Positions 1 through 10,429 are shown, counted from the first letter of the stretch. The stretch: 39,522 nt of DNA from Chara braunii (GCA_003427395.1 BFEA01000006.1:1247754-1287275), one strand, 5' to 3'. Notes: generated from the sequence alone by a model not told the origin. Numbers and translations: made by a program.

Positions 1-52
<52 letters not shown>
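1..52. repeat. (GA)n microsatellite at the window edge
   Basis: Pure GA dinucleotide repeat that runs off the left edge, so its true length is unknown. Ser/Leu- and Arg/Glu-repeat reading frames over such tracts are artefacts. Confidence 0.98.
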
Positions 53-56
<4 letters not shown>

Positions 57-115
57 AAGTCTCCAACCTCGCCGAACTGCTAAGTCTCCAGCCCCGCGGC
101 TCGCCGCACGCTACT

Positions 116-225
116 TGGATCGATAGAACGAGCAAATCAAAAAGTGGTAATGTATATTTTTCCGTTTCAGCAGAAGGTTCATTCCCATTTTGCTCATCCT
201 ATCGATGGAATGTGTGTGTGTGTGT
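116..225. repeat. Inverted pair of a dispersed ~22-bp repeat followed by (GT)n
   Basis: Positions 116-137 carry TGGATCGATAGAACGAGC and 188-209 carry the inverse of TCCATCGATAGGATGAGC, so the two form imperfect arms around about 50 bases. A GT run at 210-225 follows. The same core (ATCAATAGGATGAGC) recurs in the tandem units at 27.36-27.9 kb, where it is again associated with TG-rich sequence, so this looks like an isolated inverted copy of that family. Confidence 0.6.
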
Positions 226-246
226 AAGACGTTCATGATTCGACCA

Positions 247-248
<2 letters not shown>

Positions 249-302
<54 letters not shown>
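249..302. repeat. (GA)n microsatellite
   Basis: About 26 GA units, grading into GAAA and poly-A. The short reading frames across it are low-complexity artefacts. Confidence 0.97.
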
Positions 303-306
<4 letters not shown>

Positions 307-826
307 AAGAAAAAACAAAAAAAAAAACAGATAGAGCAGACGCCACAAGACGCCATCAGCGAGTGTTGCTGTGCGTCATGGCGGGGTCCACTTGTATTAA
401 TAATAATAGAAAATTAAATCTACTGAAAAATCTTGTAAAAGATAAAACAAAATGAAATAAAGAACTTCTAAGGACATACTCACACATGAATAACAAAATT
501 GCATAATCAGCAATTTCGCAACTGCGATTTTGAGATTTAGCTGTGGTGCGTGCTCACACACCGTTGCCTTTGTGAATGAGACATCGCCCCGACTTTCTGA
601 AAATTGGTCCATTTGGTATCAGCGTGATCACACAACTGATAGTAGATGGTGGAATATTTTTTATTTGGCTTTCAACTTTTTATGTGTTTTTTTTTTTCTT
701 TTTTTTCCCCTTTCCTATAACGTTTGGGACCGCACGGTCATGACTTCAAATTTCGCCTGGCAGCAGCCACTGTGGTACCGCTTCGAGCGGCCAAGCACTC
801 GAATCTACGTTACCATCTGCTGAAAG
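303..826. other. Non-coding stretch
   Basis: No convincing gene. AT-rich sequence with a T-rich run near 685-715. The reading frames of up to 97 codons lack compositional or motif support on either strand. Confidence 0.6.
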
Positions 827-958
827 GCAGAAAAAGAGTTGGCAGCACGGTTCTTTGCACCTGCCCGCATACATGTGCTCGTTCAAGCCCTGGTAGAAAA
901 AGAGCTGGCAGCACAATTCTTTCCACCTGTCCGCATACATGTGCTCATTCAAGCCCTG
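827..958. repeat. 66-bp tandem duplication, two units
   Basis: Units 827-892 and 893-958 share GCAGAAAAAGAG(T/C)TGGCAGCAC, then TTCTTT, then CATACATGTGCTC and a common end TTCAAGCCCTG. They differ at only a few positions. It lies just left of the palindrome at 1064-1228 and may belong to the same element. Confidence 0.9.
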
Positions 959-1063
959 AAACCGCGCGGAGGGCAGCGGAATCTACGTTTATTCTTGTTG
1001 AGGGTCTGACTAATCTTGCGGAGGGCAAGACTATTCTCATGCGAGAACGGGGGGAGAAACTGC

Positions 1064-1228
1064 GGAGGAGGGAGATAGGGCAGCGTAAGCGGGTACGAAA
1101 CTCACCTAGGGGCGGAAAGGACTCCGCCGCTGAATGCCCGTGTGTAACGGGTTTGTCCGTAGTGGCGGAGTCCTTTCCGCCCCTAGGTGAGTTTCGTACC
1201 CGCTTACGCTGCCCTATCTCCCTCCTCC
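1064..1228. repeat. Perfect palindrome with 65-bp arms and 35-base spacer
   Basis: The left arm 1064-1128 (GGAGGAGGGAGATAGGG ... GGACTCCGCC) is exactly inverted in 1164-1228 (GGCGGAGTCC ... CCCTATCTCCCTCCTCC), with no mismatch found by eye. The spacer is 1129-1163. Arms this perfect suggest a recent foldback or MITE, or a hairpin precursor. No clear target-site duplication was found at the arm ends, so its boundaries may lie further out. Confidence 0.93.
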
Positions 1229-1796
1229 AAAAATGACGCCAAAAATGATACAGGCGCTGTATGACAGTCCTGTTGGCAACCGAACATAGCAATTTTGGAC
1301 CGTAGTAGGCACAAAGCTGCGTTTTCTGGCCTGTGGAGATTGTTTTTTTTTTTTTTTACAAAAATCAAATGTGAGTTTGCGAGGACCTCTAGAGGTTTTC
1401 GCAATTTGCTAAACCCCGCGGCCCACAGGCCGCTGACAAATACTACGTTGTTTGTGATTTTGCTGGGGGTGGGGGGAAGTGTGACTGCAAAACATCATCA
1501 GATTTTGCAACTTTGAGAATTAGACCCCTAGTGTGAGTATGCCCTACGGTAACAGTGATTGTGCTCGACTTTAACATTGGCTTGACCCGAAAATCAACAC
1601 ATTTTTTTTTTTTTTAATGTTGTTGCAATACGATGTGAANAAGAAAGACACACAAGAAAACCCCACATTCTGCACGATTGGGAACTGGGTGCCACTTACA
1701 GCGGGATACAACAACAATGTCTTAATACACGACCTCGACTTCCCAACCACATCGTCATAAGTGTGAGTCGTGTGAAACGGCAATAACATTAAGGGA
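1229..1796. other. Non-coding stretch
   Basis: Poly-T runs near 1344 and 1602, a GGGGGTGGGGGG tract near 1465 and one N at 1640. No gene is supported on either strand. Confidence 0.6.
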
Positions 1797-1834
1797 GATA
1801 GATAGGTAGATAGATAAATAGATAGATAAATAGG
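1797..1834. repeat. (GATA)n microsatellite, imperfect
   Basis: Alternating GATA, GATT-like and GGTA tetramers, diverged. Confidence 0.9.
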
Positions 1835-1944
1835 TACATGATGTCATCGGTTTTGCATATGCATGAACTCCTCGCTAAAAAAATTGACGCGCAAGTTCGA
1901 CCCACACGGTGCTGAATACGGTCGGTTACTGATGTGAGTCCTCG

Positions 1945-2325
1945 TACATGCATGGAAGGACGATAAGCTATAGTGTGGATATGTGATACAACCCACCGTG
2001 CAACTTAAGCGACATGAGTGAAAGGTTGACACAATAGTTAGTGGGGGTGAAATAACGCAATGAAAACACACTCGTGTGCGAAATTCGCCCGTAGTATTGA
2101 ACATAAACGCACATATACGACTACATACTGCTTGCAACGTACTTACATACATGCAATGAAACTGCTCACACATTATGGATATGCGCCACAACAATATGTG
2201 CAATTCATCCGACACAAGCAAAAGGTTGAAAAAACAATTAGTCGGAGTCAAATAACACCATTAAAACGTACAATTATACAAGACTGACCCTCAGTATTGA
2301 ACCAACATGCACTCGCACGTACCCG
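1945..2325. repeat. Diverged ~200-bp tandem duplication
   Basis: Two units offset by 200 bp. AAAGGTTGACACAATAGTTAG at 2021 matches AAAGGTTGAAAAAACAATTAG at 2221. The shared order GTACATGCATG/TACATACATGC, GTGGATATG/ATGGATATG, TCAAATAAC/TGAAATAAC and AGTATTGAAC is kept in both. The ORFs on both strands here are shadows of this repeat. Confidence 0.7.
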
Positions 2326-2744
2326 ACAATTAATTATGTGTCAAAATACACGTTAACAACCATGTTGAAAACTTGTTGGAAAAACGTTGGAGGTCCGTAT
2401 GAATCCATGTTGGACTCGTTGAGAAGAAGTTGAACATGTTGACAAGAAGTTGAACACAGCCAAACACTCACTTTCAACAGTTGGTCACAACCCTTGAGGG
2501 CTAAAAAAGTTGGAAATGAAAATGAAAATTTATTGGAATCTGACGATAATTTTTCTGTTGATTTAGCATCATTAGGTCCGATATTATTTTGTGGTATTCC
2601 TTTTTTCCAACTCTACTAAATATTTGTTGGCTTGCGTTTGTAGTACTTTCTGTTCTCTTGGCTAGGATAGAGGAAGGAGTAGTTGTTTGGGAATGGGGTC
2701 GTGGTTACTTTCAATACTTTTAGGATTATGTAGCTTTTAAGGCC
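2326..2744. other. Non-coding stretch with short GTTGRA-type repeats
   Basis: Between 2360 and 2480 the words GTTGGAAAA, CATGTTGGA and AGAAGTTGAACA recur, including AAGAAGTTGAACA twice within 25 bases. No gene is seen. Confidence 0.5.
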
Positions 2745-2969
2745 GTGATGACAATTTTTCCTTTTTTTTTTTCGGAGTCAGGAAATGTCAGAGCAGCGGT
2801 CTGGATTCGGTTAATTCTAATACTAGACTATATTCCCAACCCCTGCACCATAAGCTGGGTAATGGTCCCAGAGGCTACTTGTCTTCCGGTTTGTTTGTGG
2901 AGGGATTCTTGGCCTCACCCTTCTTTGTTTCTAATGAATGCAAAGTTGATTTGTATAGAAAAAAAAAAC
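2745..2969 (+). mobile_element. LINE 3' end fragment with short A-tail
   Basis: The block GCTGGGTAATGGTCCC at 2857 followed by CCGGTTTGTTTGTGG matches the 3' part of LINE copy A (GTTGGGTAATGGCCCC at 10293, then CCGGGTTGTTTGTG). It ends in CTTTGTTTCTAATGAATGC and then ten A residues at 2960-2969, as expected for a 5'-truncated LINE insertion. The element is too short and diverged to find a target duplication. Confidence 0.4.
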
Positions 2970-2989
2970 AGACCCCCGTACTTTTTTTC

Positions 2990-3180
2990 TTCTTTTGTTT
3001 TGGGAAGAATTGTCATTATATTGCCAAAATGGAAGCTTGAGGTTGGGAATCCTCATAAATAACCCGGAGAGAATGTTGTTAAGGCCATTACCCAGCTTTG
3101 GCTGGTGCGGGAAACTAGGTCCAGCATGCGCTGCTATCCCACTAAGCACATCTTCCAAACGTACAACCATGAGGCACTAG
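2990..3180 (-). mobile_element. LINE 3' end fragment, inverse orientation
   Basis: Read on the minus strand, GCTGGGTAATGGCC (3101-3088) is followed by CTCCGGGTTATTTATGAGGA and then an AAACAAAAGAAGAAAAAAAG tail ending near 2985. This is the same 3' signature as in copy A and in the plus-strand fragment just to the left, so the two fragments meet tail to tail around 2970-2990. Confidence 0.4.
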
Positions 3181-3479
3181 TAAAAAGGAGGATGCGAGTT
3201 CATGGGCAGGGAGTGGTTGGGCGGTCTGCTGCACTAATCCGGTGCGCTAATTCGTGGAGTGTTAATCCCTTTGTGGGGATTAGTGCTAATCACAATTTAG
3301 GGTTTAGGATTAGCACAGTCACCCTCCTCCGACCCGTTGAGGGATAGTTTTGAATATGGAGGGCAAGGCGAGCAGTACCGCTGCTGTCTATCTTCATCCC
3401 TTTCCTCTCCTCCATAGCCTTATGGTCAAGGAAAAGTAACATTCTCTCCTTCATCTAACCAAGGTAATCCTTACTCCTT
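3181..3479. other. Intervening sequence upstream of LINE A
   Basis: Contains CTAATC/GGATTAG words repeated in both orientations (3235-3315) and no gene. It may include 5' untranslated sequence of LINE A, but no boundary can be fixed. Confidence 0.4.
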
Positions 3480-3694
3480 TCCAGTTTACTAGGGTGAAGA
3501 GTTACTCGTGGCTATAAGGGCTCAGCAAGTGACACGTTCGACTCGACGCTTTGGAATTCTTTGGTGAACCTTCAAGGAGCTTCGCTACCTGCAGTTTGCG
3601 GTAATCGTTCAGCGACAGGTATATTTTTTTCAGTTGTAAGCCCCATGAGTAGTAACAACTTTCGACTGTTTTTTCTCTGGTTGTTAACTTCTTT

Positions 3695-4513
3695 GTGTGT
3701 ATCGGCAAGAACGAGAGTTATCCGGAAGGTTTTGCGGTACCCGTCCCACCGCCAATGTCAGAGGAGGAAAAAACAAGACTGATGGACCTGATTCAAATTT
3801 GTTACATTGAAGGCATCCTACTGGAGGACTTCACACCAATGGTCGTGGATTCCGATCTAGACTTTGTTAAGGTGGTCGTCAACGATGATTTTTTAAAAAT
3901 TCACGCTGATTGAATTCACGACCATGCAATGTCAATCCACTTTGGAGATGATGCTACCTCCCTCCCGACTTTAGTCAATAATAAAGTAGTAAGAATATAT
4001 GAGGAAGGGTGGGAAAAGTCTGTTGAGCTTCAGGCTTCTCCAAAGAGAGGTATATTTAAAAATGAAGGGTGAAATTTGGTTACTTATGTAGCCAACACCA
4101 AGGAAATCGCCAGTTGAATGCTTCATAAGGGTGAGGACAAATTTGAGATGGACAGCAAAACCTATTGGGTGAGGCTTAGGACCTGTATGACGGATAATGA
4201 ACTATTTGAATGAAATGAAACGTTGAAATTTAAGTATTTTTGGATAAAAGTCCTTCAGGTCTCAGTCTCTGTCCTCCAACATATAAAAGATGCGGTAATG
4301 AAAGCGTTCGAAAACGTTCTCCGAACCTCTCTGGCGTTTTTGGATCTCATTTCTCCTACTTTATGGTCTATTAGATTCGACTTTGTCCCTACAACTCGTA
4401 CTACATACAAGAAATATCTAGTTGTGGACATGCGAAGTCAAGGATATGTAGATTTGGAGAGCCGTGCACAGATTCAGCATGGTGTAGGAAGTGTACACGC
4501 TACTTCCAGATGA
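3695..4513 (+). pseudogene. LINE A ORF1, N-terminal globular region
   Basis: One reading frame runs the whole length, interrupted by four TGA codons (3911-3913, 4070-4072, 4115-4117, 4211-4213) and closed by a fifth at 4511-4513. The core KRGIFKNEG, stop, NLVTYVANTKEIAS, stop, ML matches the copy B frame KRGMFRNEGRNIVTYVVFAKQIATWML, so the stops replace Arg and Trp. A second shared block is IRFDFVPTTRTTYKKYL versus IRFEFVASTKLRYKKRL. The likely role in an intact element is the RNA-binding ORF1 protein of plant-type LINEs, which often carries a DUF4283-like region. That domain name is an inference. Confidence 0.65.
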
Positions 4514-4603
4514 ATCTCACACAGAGTGCCCCATCAATGCTAGTGAAAATCCTCGAAAATCTGATTATCGGGATGCAGTGGTTAAGGGTAAAAACCACCA
4601 GGG

Positions 4604-4694
<91 letters not shown>

Positions 4695-4695
4695 N

Positions 4696-4786
<91 letters not shown>

Positions 4787-5494
4787 AGAACGAGGAAACA
4801 ATAGAAGAGGAGAAGGAGGAGGAAGAGGAGACAAACTCGATACTGAAAAGGAAATCGACATTAAAAAAAAAGAAAACCAACAAGAAAGGATTGGAACAAC
4901 CCACATCAGGTACGGAAGGTAGGCCGAAGCCGAAGGTAGGATGAACTCGACAGTATCAAAGAAGAGCAATAAACTCTACCCCCTCCCCTCCCTGACGAAC
5001 AAGCGGAAGGAAAAAGGGGATCTAAGGGAAGTTGGGTTGGGTAAGAAAGATAAAGAGAAGGGAAAGGACCCACAAGAGGTGAAGAAGGAAGCGAAGATGT
5101 TGAAGGGGGAGGGGCGTGGAAAATTGCAGATTTTGAAGGCAGACATCTTAGGCGCATAACGAACGTTTGAAGAAATGTGTAGAGAAGTTTCAGACCTAAT
5201 GGGCAAGGCAGACCTAGGAGTTGCAGACCAGAAAGACAGTCGATCGCCAGCAGGGCCAAAACAAAATGTGGATGAAGCAACAGACAAACAGACAGAAACA
5301 TAAGAAATCATTGCGATGGAAAGCATCGTCCAAGGAAAAAAAGTATTCCAAGCTAAAGAACCAAATGTCAGAATACAGAAAGTGTGCAAGAGATCTTATA
5401 AAGCGAAAGGCAAGCGGCCTACCGATAGGGAGGAACTACTGAGGCTAAACCAGGGGTTAGAAAAGAAGAGATCCCCACAAGAAAAACAAGACTA
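4424..5494 (+). pseudogene. LINE A ORF1, zinc-knuckle remnant and charged linker
   Basis: A frame shifted from the preceding block reads WCRKCTRYFQ at about 4468-4500. This aligns with WCLACRKHFHKETNDLC in copy B (CX2CX4HX6C), but copy A has lost the His and the last Cys. The (GA)n tract 4606-4782 follows, then a Lys/Glu-rich stretch (EKNEETIEEEKEEEEE, KRKSTLKKKK) and further coding-like sequence (MCREVSDLMGKADLGVADQK near 5175-5235). Copy B has an equally Lys/Glu-rich linker. Several frame changes are needed, so this is broken sequence. Confidence 0.5.
4606..4782. repeat. (GA)n microsatellite inside LINE A ORF1
   Basis: About 88 GA units with one N at 4695, so the assembled length may not be exact. 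It sits where copy B encodes a charged K/E/G-rich linker, which implies a purine-rich coding stretch in A expanded after insertion. Confidence 0.97.
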
Positions 5495-5789
5495 ATGATA
5501 ATACTCTTATTTTTCGAAACGCTTTTCTAAACACTGGGGACTTTTTGGGATCAGACATTGAGCCTACTGGGAAAGGCGGCAAGCGGTCCTGGGATACTCT
5601 ACCCTCATGGAAGAGCCTTAGCTTCTCTGCGTCGATGAAGACGCTAAAAATAAAATAAAAGTAAAAAATAAAAAACATTGTCGAGATGTTGCTTCCCCTT
5701 ATCAGCACAACAACACAGCAAGGGACTGCGACCTTCACAACAAGAGTCAATGATAATGTATCAGAGATCCCTATGGTGCTTGTTCAAGC

Positions 5790-6619
5790 ACATCTATCAG
5801 ACCTTTGCCCAGTCGATTACTCTGCAAGGGCTAGGTAGAGTTCAAATTTTGCAAAACCCCATGGTGGAGAAACATCTAGTTGATATTTTAAAGGAGGAAA
5901 AATATGTATTGCATCTGGCCTTTCTGTCCTTGGTCTCCCTTGAAGGAACTCGGGAGCAATGACGACGTTGAATGCTCACTGGTTTCCATTGTCGTCCTTT
6001 ACAACAACTAACGTTGAGTCCTTGTTCGACATTCAGGTAGGGACCACGTTATCTGCCAATCATGTAGGAGAGTGGGTGACCCTCTCAAATGCACAAAAAA
6101 TTTTGTGCTCTATTGGCAGTGGAGGATGAGGACTGGGCCGTAATGGAGATTTACGCTCCGGTAGAGTACAAGGAAATAACTAGGTTCTTAGCCCATCTCT
6201 CAGCTTGGATACCCGATGTGGAAAACCTAGTGATAGTTGGGAATTGGAATACTATATTTAACCCGGGACCGGACTCACTTAAGATCTTTCCCCTGCGAGA
6301 AGACTCATTAACGCTAGCAGCATTGGCTGACGCACAAAACCTCACTCATGTATTTAGAATTCTTAATCCTAAAGACAACGACTTTACATGGTATGACCCT
6401 CCTCCTACTCCCACTTCCCCCCAACCCTGCAAGAGGCTAAATTTGTTTTTGGCTAGGGGGGTTGTATGGGAAAGGTGTATGGATTGTGATGTGATGGTGG
6501 CTACCCTTTCAAATCATCATCCAGTATACATGGACATTGTCGCCAGGGAACATTTTGAAAAAGTCCGCCCGCCCTTCCGATTAAATGTCAATGTGTTAAA
6601 GGGTAAAGGGATACCGTAA
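5790..6619 (+). pseudogene. LINE A ORF2, APE-type endonuclease domain
   Basis: The domain opens with SITLQGLGRVQ (the usual SWNCRGLG start, degenerate). After a frame change it reads GEWVTLSN, and from 6127 EDEDWAVMEIYAPVEYKE, then NLVIVGNWN, DFTWYDPP, KRLNLFLARGVVWERC, SNHHPVYMD and PPFRLN. These match the order in exonuclease-endonuclease-phosphatase domains that nick target DNA. Three catalytic positions are altered: GD(W)N reads GNWN, the usual R-D-(F/Y)-(I/L) block reads KRLNLFL, and SDH reads SNH. The domain therefore looks catalytically dead. The segment 6089-6619 is open for 176 codons. Confidence 0.8.
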
Positions 6620-8215
6620 TGATGGATAAAGACTCAAATGGCAATGTGGATGATAGCCAATGATCTGTTCTCATAAGAAAATAGGTAGGCAGAAGTAGGC
6701 CTATGAATTACCTCAGCAGCCTTGAACACTTTCTCTCGAATAAAAAGCGACCAACAGGGCGTGGAGAGTGAAATGTGCCCAAAGGACTGTGGAGGAGGCC
6801 GACAAAGAAATGGGCAAAGACCCATTTTCTGATTTCTATTAGTCACAACAGAGGAGAGTCAACTTAACACTATTGGAAGAATTATAATTTAAAAACCAAG
6901 AGGACTGATTGAATTGGCTTAAGATGAGAGACATGACTAAATATGACCGCATGACGAAGTTAACATTTAAGTGTCTAATACTCAGCCAAGCTAAACCGGT
7001 TATTAGGGAACAAAAACACCCTTTTAACCTCATAGCCCTAGCAGTCAGTGACGTAAAGACGATGTGCATTTATGTCCAATGCCACTACAAGGACATAGTC
7101 TCAACAAATAGGCCAAATGACACCCGTGAGACAAATCTTTCATCGACGTCCAGTTTTTTGGACATCTTAAGGGTTATGCTACTCGCATCGGGTGAACTTG
7201 CCTTAGACATCGTTTTTTTTGTCACAGGAGCTATATGAAGTTGCAAAGCAAATGACCAATGAAAGTGTCCCGGGCTAGATAGACTACCAACAAAATTGTT
7301 TGTAACAGTGCGTGACTCCTTTGGTCTTTTCTTTTTGCGAGTTTTTTTAATAATGTTTTGGTTACTAGTCACCTTCCACAAAACTAGTTAGTCGGAGTGA
7401 TCTCCTTGCTATACAGAAAGGGTGATAAAAGAGAAGTTAAAAACTATCGACCTATTTCGGTCCGTTATGTAGCCTATAAGGTACTACCTAAGACTTTAAC
7501 AATTAGATTGTCTAACTTTCTTCCAGGTCTAATTGGCGAGAGCAAGAAGCCTTTGTAAGGGGGAGATCGATCTTTGATAATAAAATGGCTACCATCCAAG
7601 CTTTAGAGGTACTTGGGCGTTTGAAAATGAGCATTTTTTATATTATCGTAGGACATGGTATTACAAAGTGGGTTAGACCTTTTTGTTCACCTCTCTGTCC
7701 AAGATGGGGTTTGGGAAAGACTTTTGTAAATGGGCCAAAGCAATGTATGCAGATGTTACCTCTAAAGTATTAGTAAATGAGCGTCTATCAGACTCTTTCC
7801 CATTGTCAAGGTCCCTAAGACAAGACTACCCCCTCACTCCTCTACTCTTTGTCATCCAGTTGGAAACTTCATTATTGAACATTAGGAGTAACAATCGAAT
7901 AGTGAGTCTCTAATTTCCCCCCAACATTTAGTGGAAAGAGGTAGCAATTGCGGATGACCTCACGGTTGCATGGGCAAATGAACCAGACCCCCTCAATGAA
8001 CTAAGGGGAGTGCTGGAGGAGTATTGTACGCTCTCAGAGACTTCAATAAACTAAAAAAAAATAATTTATTTTTTGCCCCATTTTCACTCGCTCTGTGTGG
8101 ACTGGGGCCTACGACCAATCTCGATGAACTCATCGGATCGTTTCCTAAGGGTCCAAATCTCCCTCTCGGACTACTCAAACACGCAAGATACCATGTTAAA
8201 CGATAAAGTTTTTGC
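6620..8215 (+). pseudogene. LINE A ORF2, reverse transcriptase domain
   Basis: Recognisable RT blocks appear in order with several frameshifts: ELYEVAKQMTNESVPG (near 7230), SLLYRKGDKREVKNYRPIS (about 7402-7460), AYKVLPKTLTIRL, then MGFGKDFCKWAKAMYADVTSK (7704), SRSLRQDYPLTPLLFVIQLE (about 7810-7866), and the catalytic box as VAIADDLTVAWANEP (about 7940). The F/Y-A-D-D core is thus still present as IADD. Counterparts in copy B include LIYKKGDEREVRNHRPI and MAFGTGFYKWIYAMYANVMS. The stretch 6620-7230 upstream of the fingers is poorly conserved. Confidence 0.8.
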
Positions 8216-9186
8216 GGGAATAATAGGTCGGGTTAAAAATTTTCAGTAGTCCGTGTTTGGAAGAGCCCTGATACTTTTAACGACCGTTTTTTCTATTTTA
8301 TCGCCCCCCTTAACAATTCACATGTTGGAGGACAAAGCGTACAAGGCAATAAAAAAGGTGAGGGCAAATATGTATGGAAGTCACTCGTTAATGGGGAATA
8401 AGGCTATATTGTGAAGGTGGCAAGGGAAACCATAACTTGCCCAAAAAATCAAGACGGGCTGGGAATCCAAGACCTCTTACATCAAATATAGCTCTGTTAG
8501 CAAAATAACCAATCCAAGTGATATTTGGCCCAGGGATAAAATGTGGGTATTGCTAGCATAATATATTCCGCAGAAGGAATGAGATCTCCAAGAGAGGGAC
8601 GCATGTTTGGTTGTGCCTCTTTATAGACTCGGATTGTCAGAGGAGACTCAACTGTCGACTGTGGAAGAACATCCTCACAACCCGAAGCAAGGTTAAAGTC
8701 TGGCCCCTGAGAGAATCAGGGTCCAAACTTGAAATATTGAATCAGATTCTCTGTGAAAATAAATTCATTACCCTTACAAGAGGAGAAGTCCTCCGGGCAA
8801 TTGGGTGTCCAGGCTCCTTCGGGAGAGCGTGGGTGGGAAGGGGATTCATCCAACTTAAGGATATATGGGATAGTAAAAATGACAACGGACTTATATTGGA
8901 TAGTCTCAAAATAAAACTTCCTCGTTTGAGACAAGTGGAGAACTACGAGAACGTTAAATTACCAATACCTTATCATTGGGTATCAACCTTGACGAAAGAC
9001 AAAGAGTATAACTTAGGCTCCTGGCTACAATCTGCAAATGGCAGCCAGGTGGTCAGGAAGGTAATAGGCCTGAAACTAAATGCAGGGATCAAAGTTCAAA
9101 CTTGGGCGAAAGAAAGCCGGGAACGAGTTGTACTCACCCTTGTGGGGGAAGAGGTCATGATAGATCAGAGTGTGAGAAACAAATGA
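8216..9186 (+). pseudogene. LINE A ORF2, post-RT region including a 191-codon open stretch
   Basis: Near 8420-8505 the sequence encodes CPKNQDGLGIQDL followed by ALLAK. This is the post-RT block matched by LPHSEGGL...NSTLLAKWV in copy B. From 8611 to 9186 the frame is fully open (191 codons) and reads RAWVGRGFIQLKDIWDSKND and VENYENVKLPIPYHWVSTL, typical of the region between RT and the C-terminal zinc-binding part of plant LINEs. It is an internal fragment: the Met at 8611 is unlikely to be a real start. Confidence 0.65.
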
Positions 9187-10365
9187 GAAAAACAAGTAGG
9201 GGGCCAGACTACTGGAGTCGACGCAATAACAGGACAATTGGAACCTTTGATAACTAGTCGGTCCCCACCGGAAGGCCAGAGAATAACGATGCCCATTCGT
9301 TAGTACGGTACCAAGGTGGGGACCTCAATACTGATAGTCAAAGTAAACAAGAAACCAACAACCATCGTAAGAAACATGTTGCATGACACAGGCCTGACAT
9401 CTATCCAAGAGGCGAACCTGCTCAACTCTGAAAGGCGTTGAGAAAAATTTTCTTCGCAGAAACAGGTGGCCTTGATGTAGTTACAATCCCTTCATGTGTC
9501 TGCAACAACTACCTGGTGTGTCTCCAAAGGATAAATGTATCGTCCACATGTACAAGATGGAGTTGGGGTTGGGAAAATAACACTCATCTGTGGCTTTGTT
9601 GCCTGCTCTGTGATACAATTTGGGCATGGTGGAAAATAAAATAGAAAGATGTGGGGTCAGAGACGGAAGTATGGACCGATAACTTTATTCAATAAGGGCT
9701 AACACAAAAGAGGGGCAATTTCTCTGCAGGCATTTGGTATATGGCTTTGACCTGCAGAGGGATTGTCATGGAAGCCCTCTGAGGCATGCAGACTGCAAAG
9801 GTCTTCCTGGGAGAGTCTCTATCTTATCAACCAGTTTTCAATTTAATTACACATAATATTAAACCAGTGAAAAAGTAGACTGGTGAAGAAAGGGATTATT
9901 GTGGTTCACCAAGACTTGGGCCAAGAACAACCATTTTGTGAAGATCTCCCATGACTAACTCTTGTAAACCAAAATGTTGATGAAATGTTGTCCCTATACA
10001 GTCGTTTGCCCGTACTTAGGCCAATAGATAAACTATGTCGTAGGGGCCTTCTTAGGCCATAAGGTTGATGGCATTTCAATTCATTAGCTTTTTCTAGGAA
10101 GCCAAGTGGCCATCCAATAGATTCACGTGGGGATGGATTATTGAAAAAATATAAAGTAACAATAAGAGTCTTCGGTCCTCAAGTTTGAAGTAGGATTTGA
10201 AGAACGCCCTTCTTGAGCTTCAGGGTATTTTTTGGAAAAATTCTTTGATTTTGAGAAGGGACGTTGAATCCGGTTTCCAGCACAAGACTACGTTGGGTAA
10301 TGGCCCCAACTTACTCCGGGTTGTTTGTGACGTATTCCCGACCTCTTCAATGAAATGGTTAATTC
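9187..10365 (+). pseudogene. LINE A ORF2 C-terminus and 3' UTR
   Basis: Heavily broken. ISWYMALT-like AGIWYMALTCRGIVMEA (near 9726-9780) aligns with QVIWQTRNDVIFRGEK in copy B, the W..RN.IFRG block found near the C-terminus of plant LINE ORF2. Several stops follow. The last about 170 bases hold the 3' signature GTTGGGTAATGGCCCC (10293) and a C17-type homopolymer at 10363-10379, where A gives way to the oppositely oriented copy B. Confidence 0.5.
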
Positions 10366-10429
10366 CCCCCCCCCCCCCCTCCCAAAAAGAAGGATGTTAT
10401 AACATCATGTGAGGTTTCTTGCCGCTAAA

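Larger units (their letters stand above)
3480..10365 (+). mobile_element. LINE copy A: decayed non-LTR retrotransposon
   Basis: Order on the plus strand: ORF1 globular region, zinc-knuckle remnant, charged K/E-rich linker, APE-type endonuclease, reverse transcriptase, post-RT domain and 3' UTR. Each block has a recognisable counterpart in copy B on the opposite strand, which fixes the frame despite many stops and frameshifts. The 5' boundary is uncertain; the coding similarity begins around 3690. The 3' end is placed near 10365 by the GTTGGGTAATGGCCCC signature shared with the fragments at 2857 and 3101. No intact ORF2 remains, so this copy is immobile on its own. Confidence 0.82.

Noticed and set aside
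724-1292. ORFs of 170 and 115 codons on opposite strands
   Set aside because: Both contain the palindrome translated in each direction and the 66-bp tandem units, so the open length comes from repeats.
3695-4513. Reassigned TGA codon
   Set aside because: Stops at Arg and Trp sites are explained by C-to-T or G-to-A decay, and other ORFs in the window end normally at TGA.
4491-4969. Long Glu/Arg- and Ser/Leu-repeat ORFs on both strands
   Set aside because: They are translations of the GA microsatellite; the tract has no stops in several frames by composition alone.
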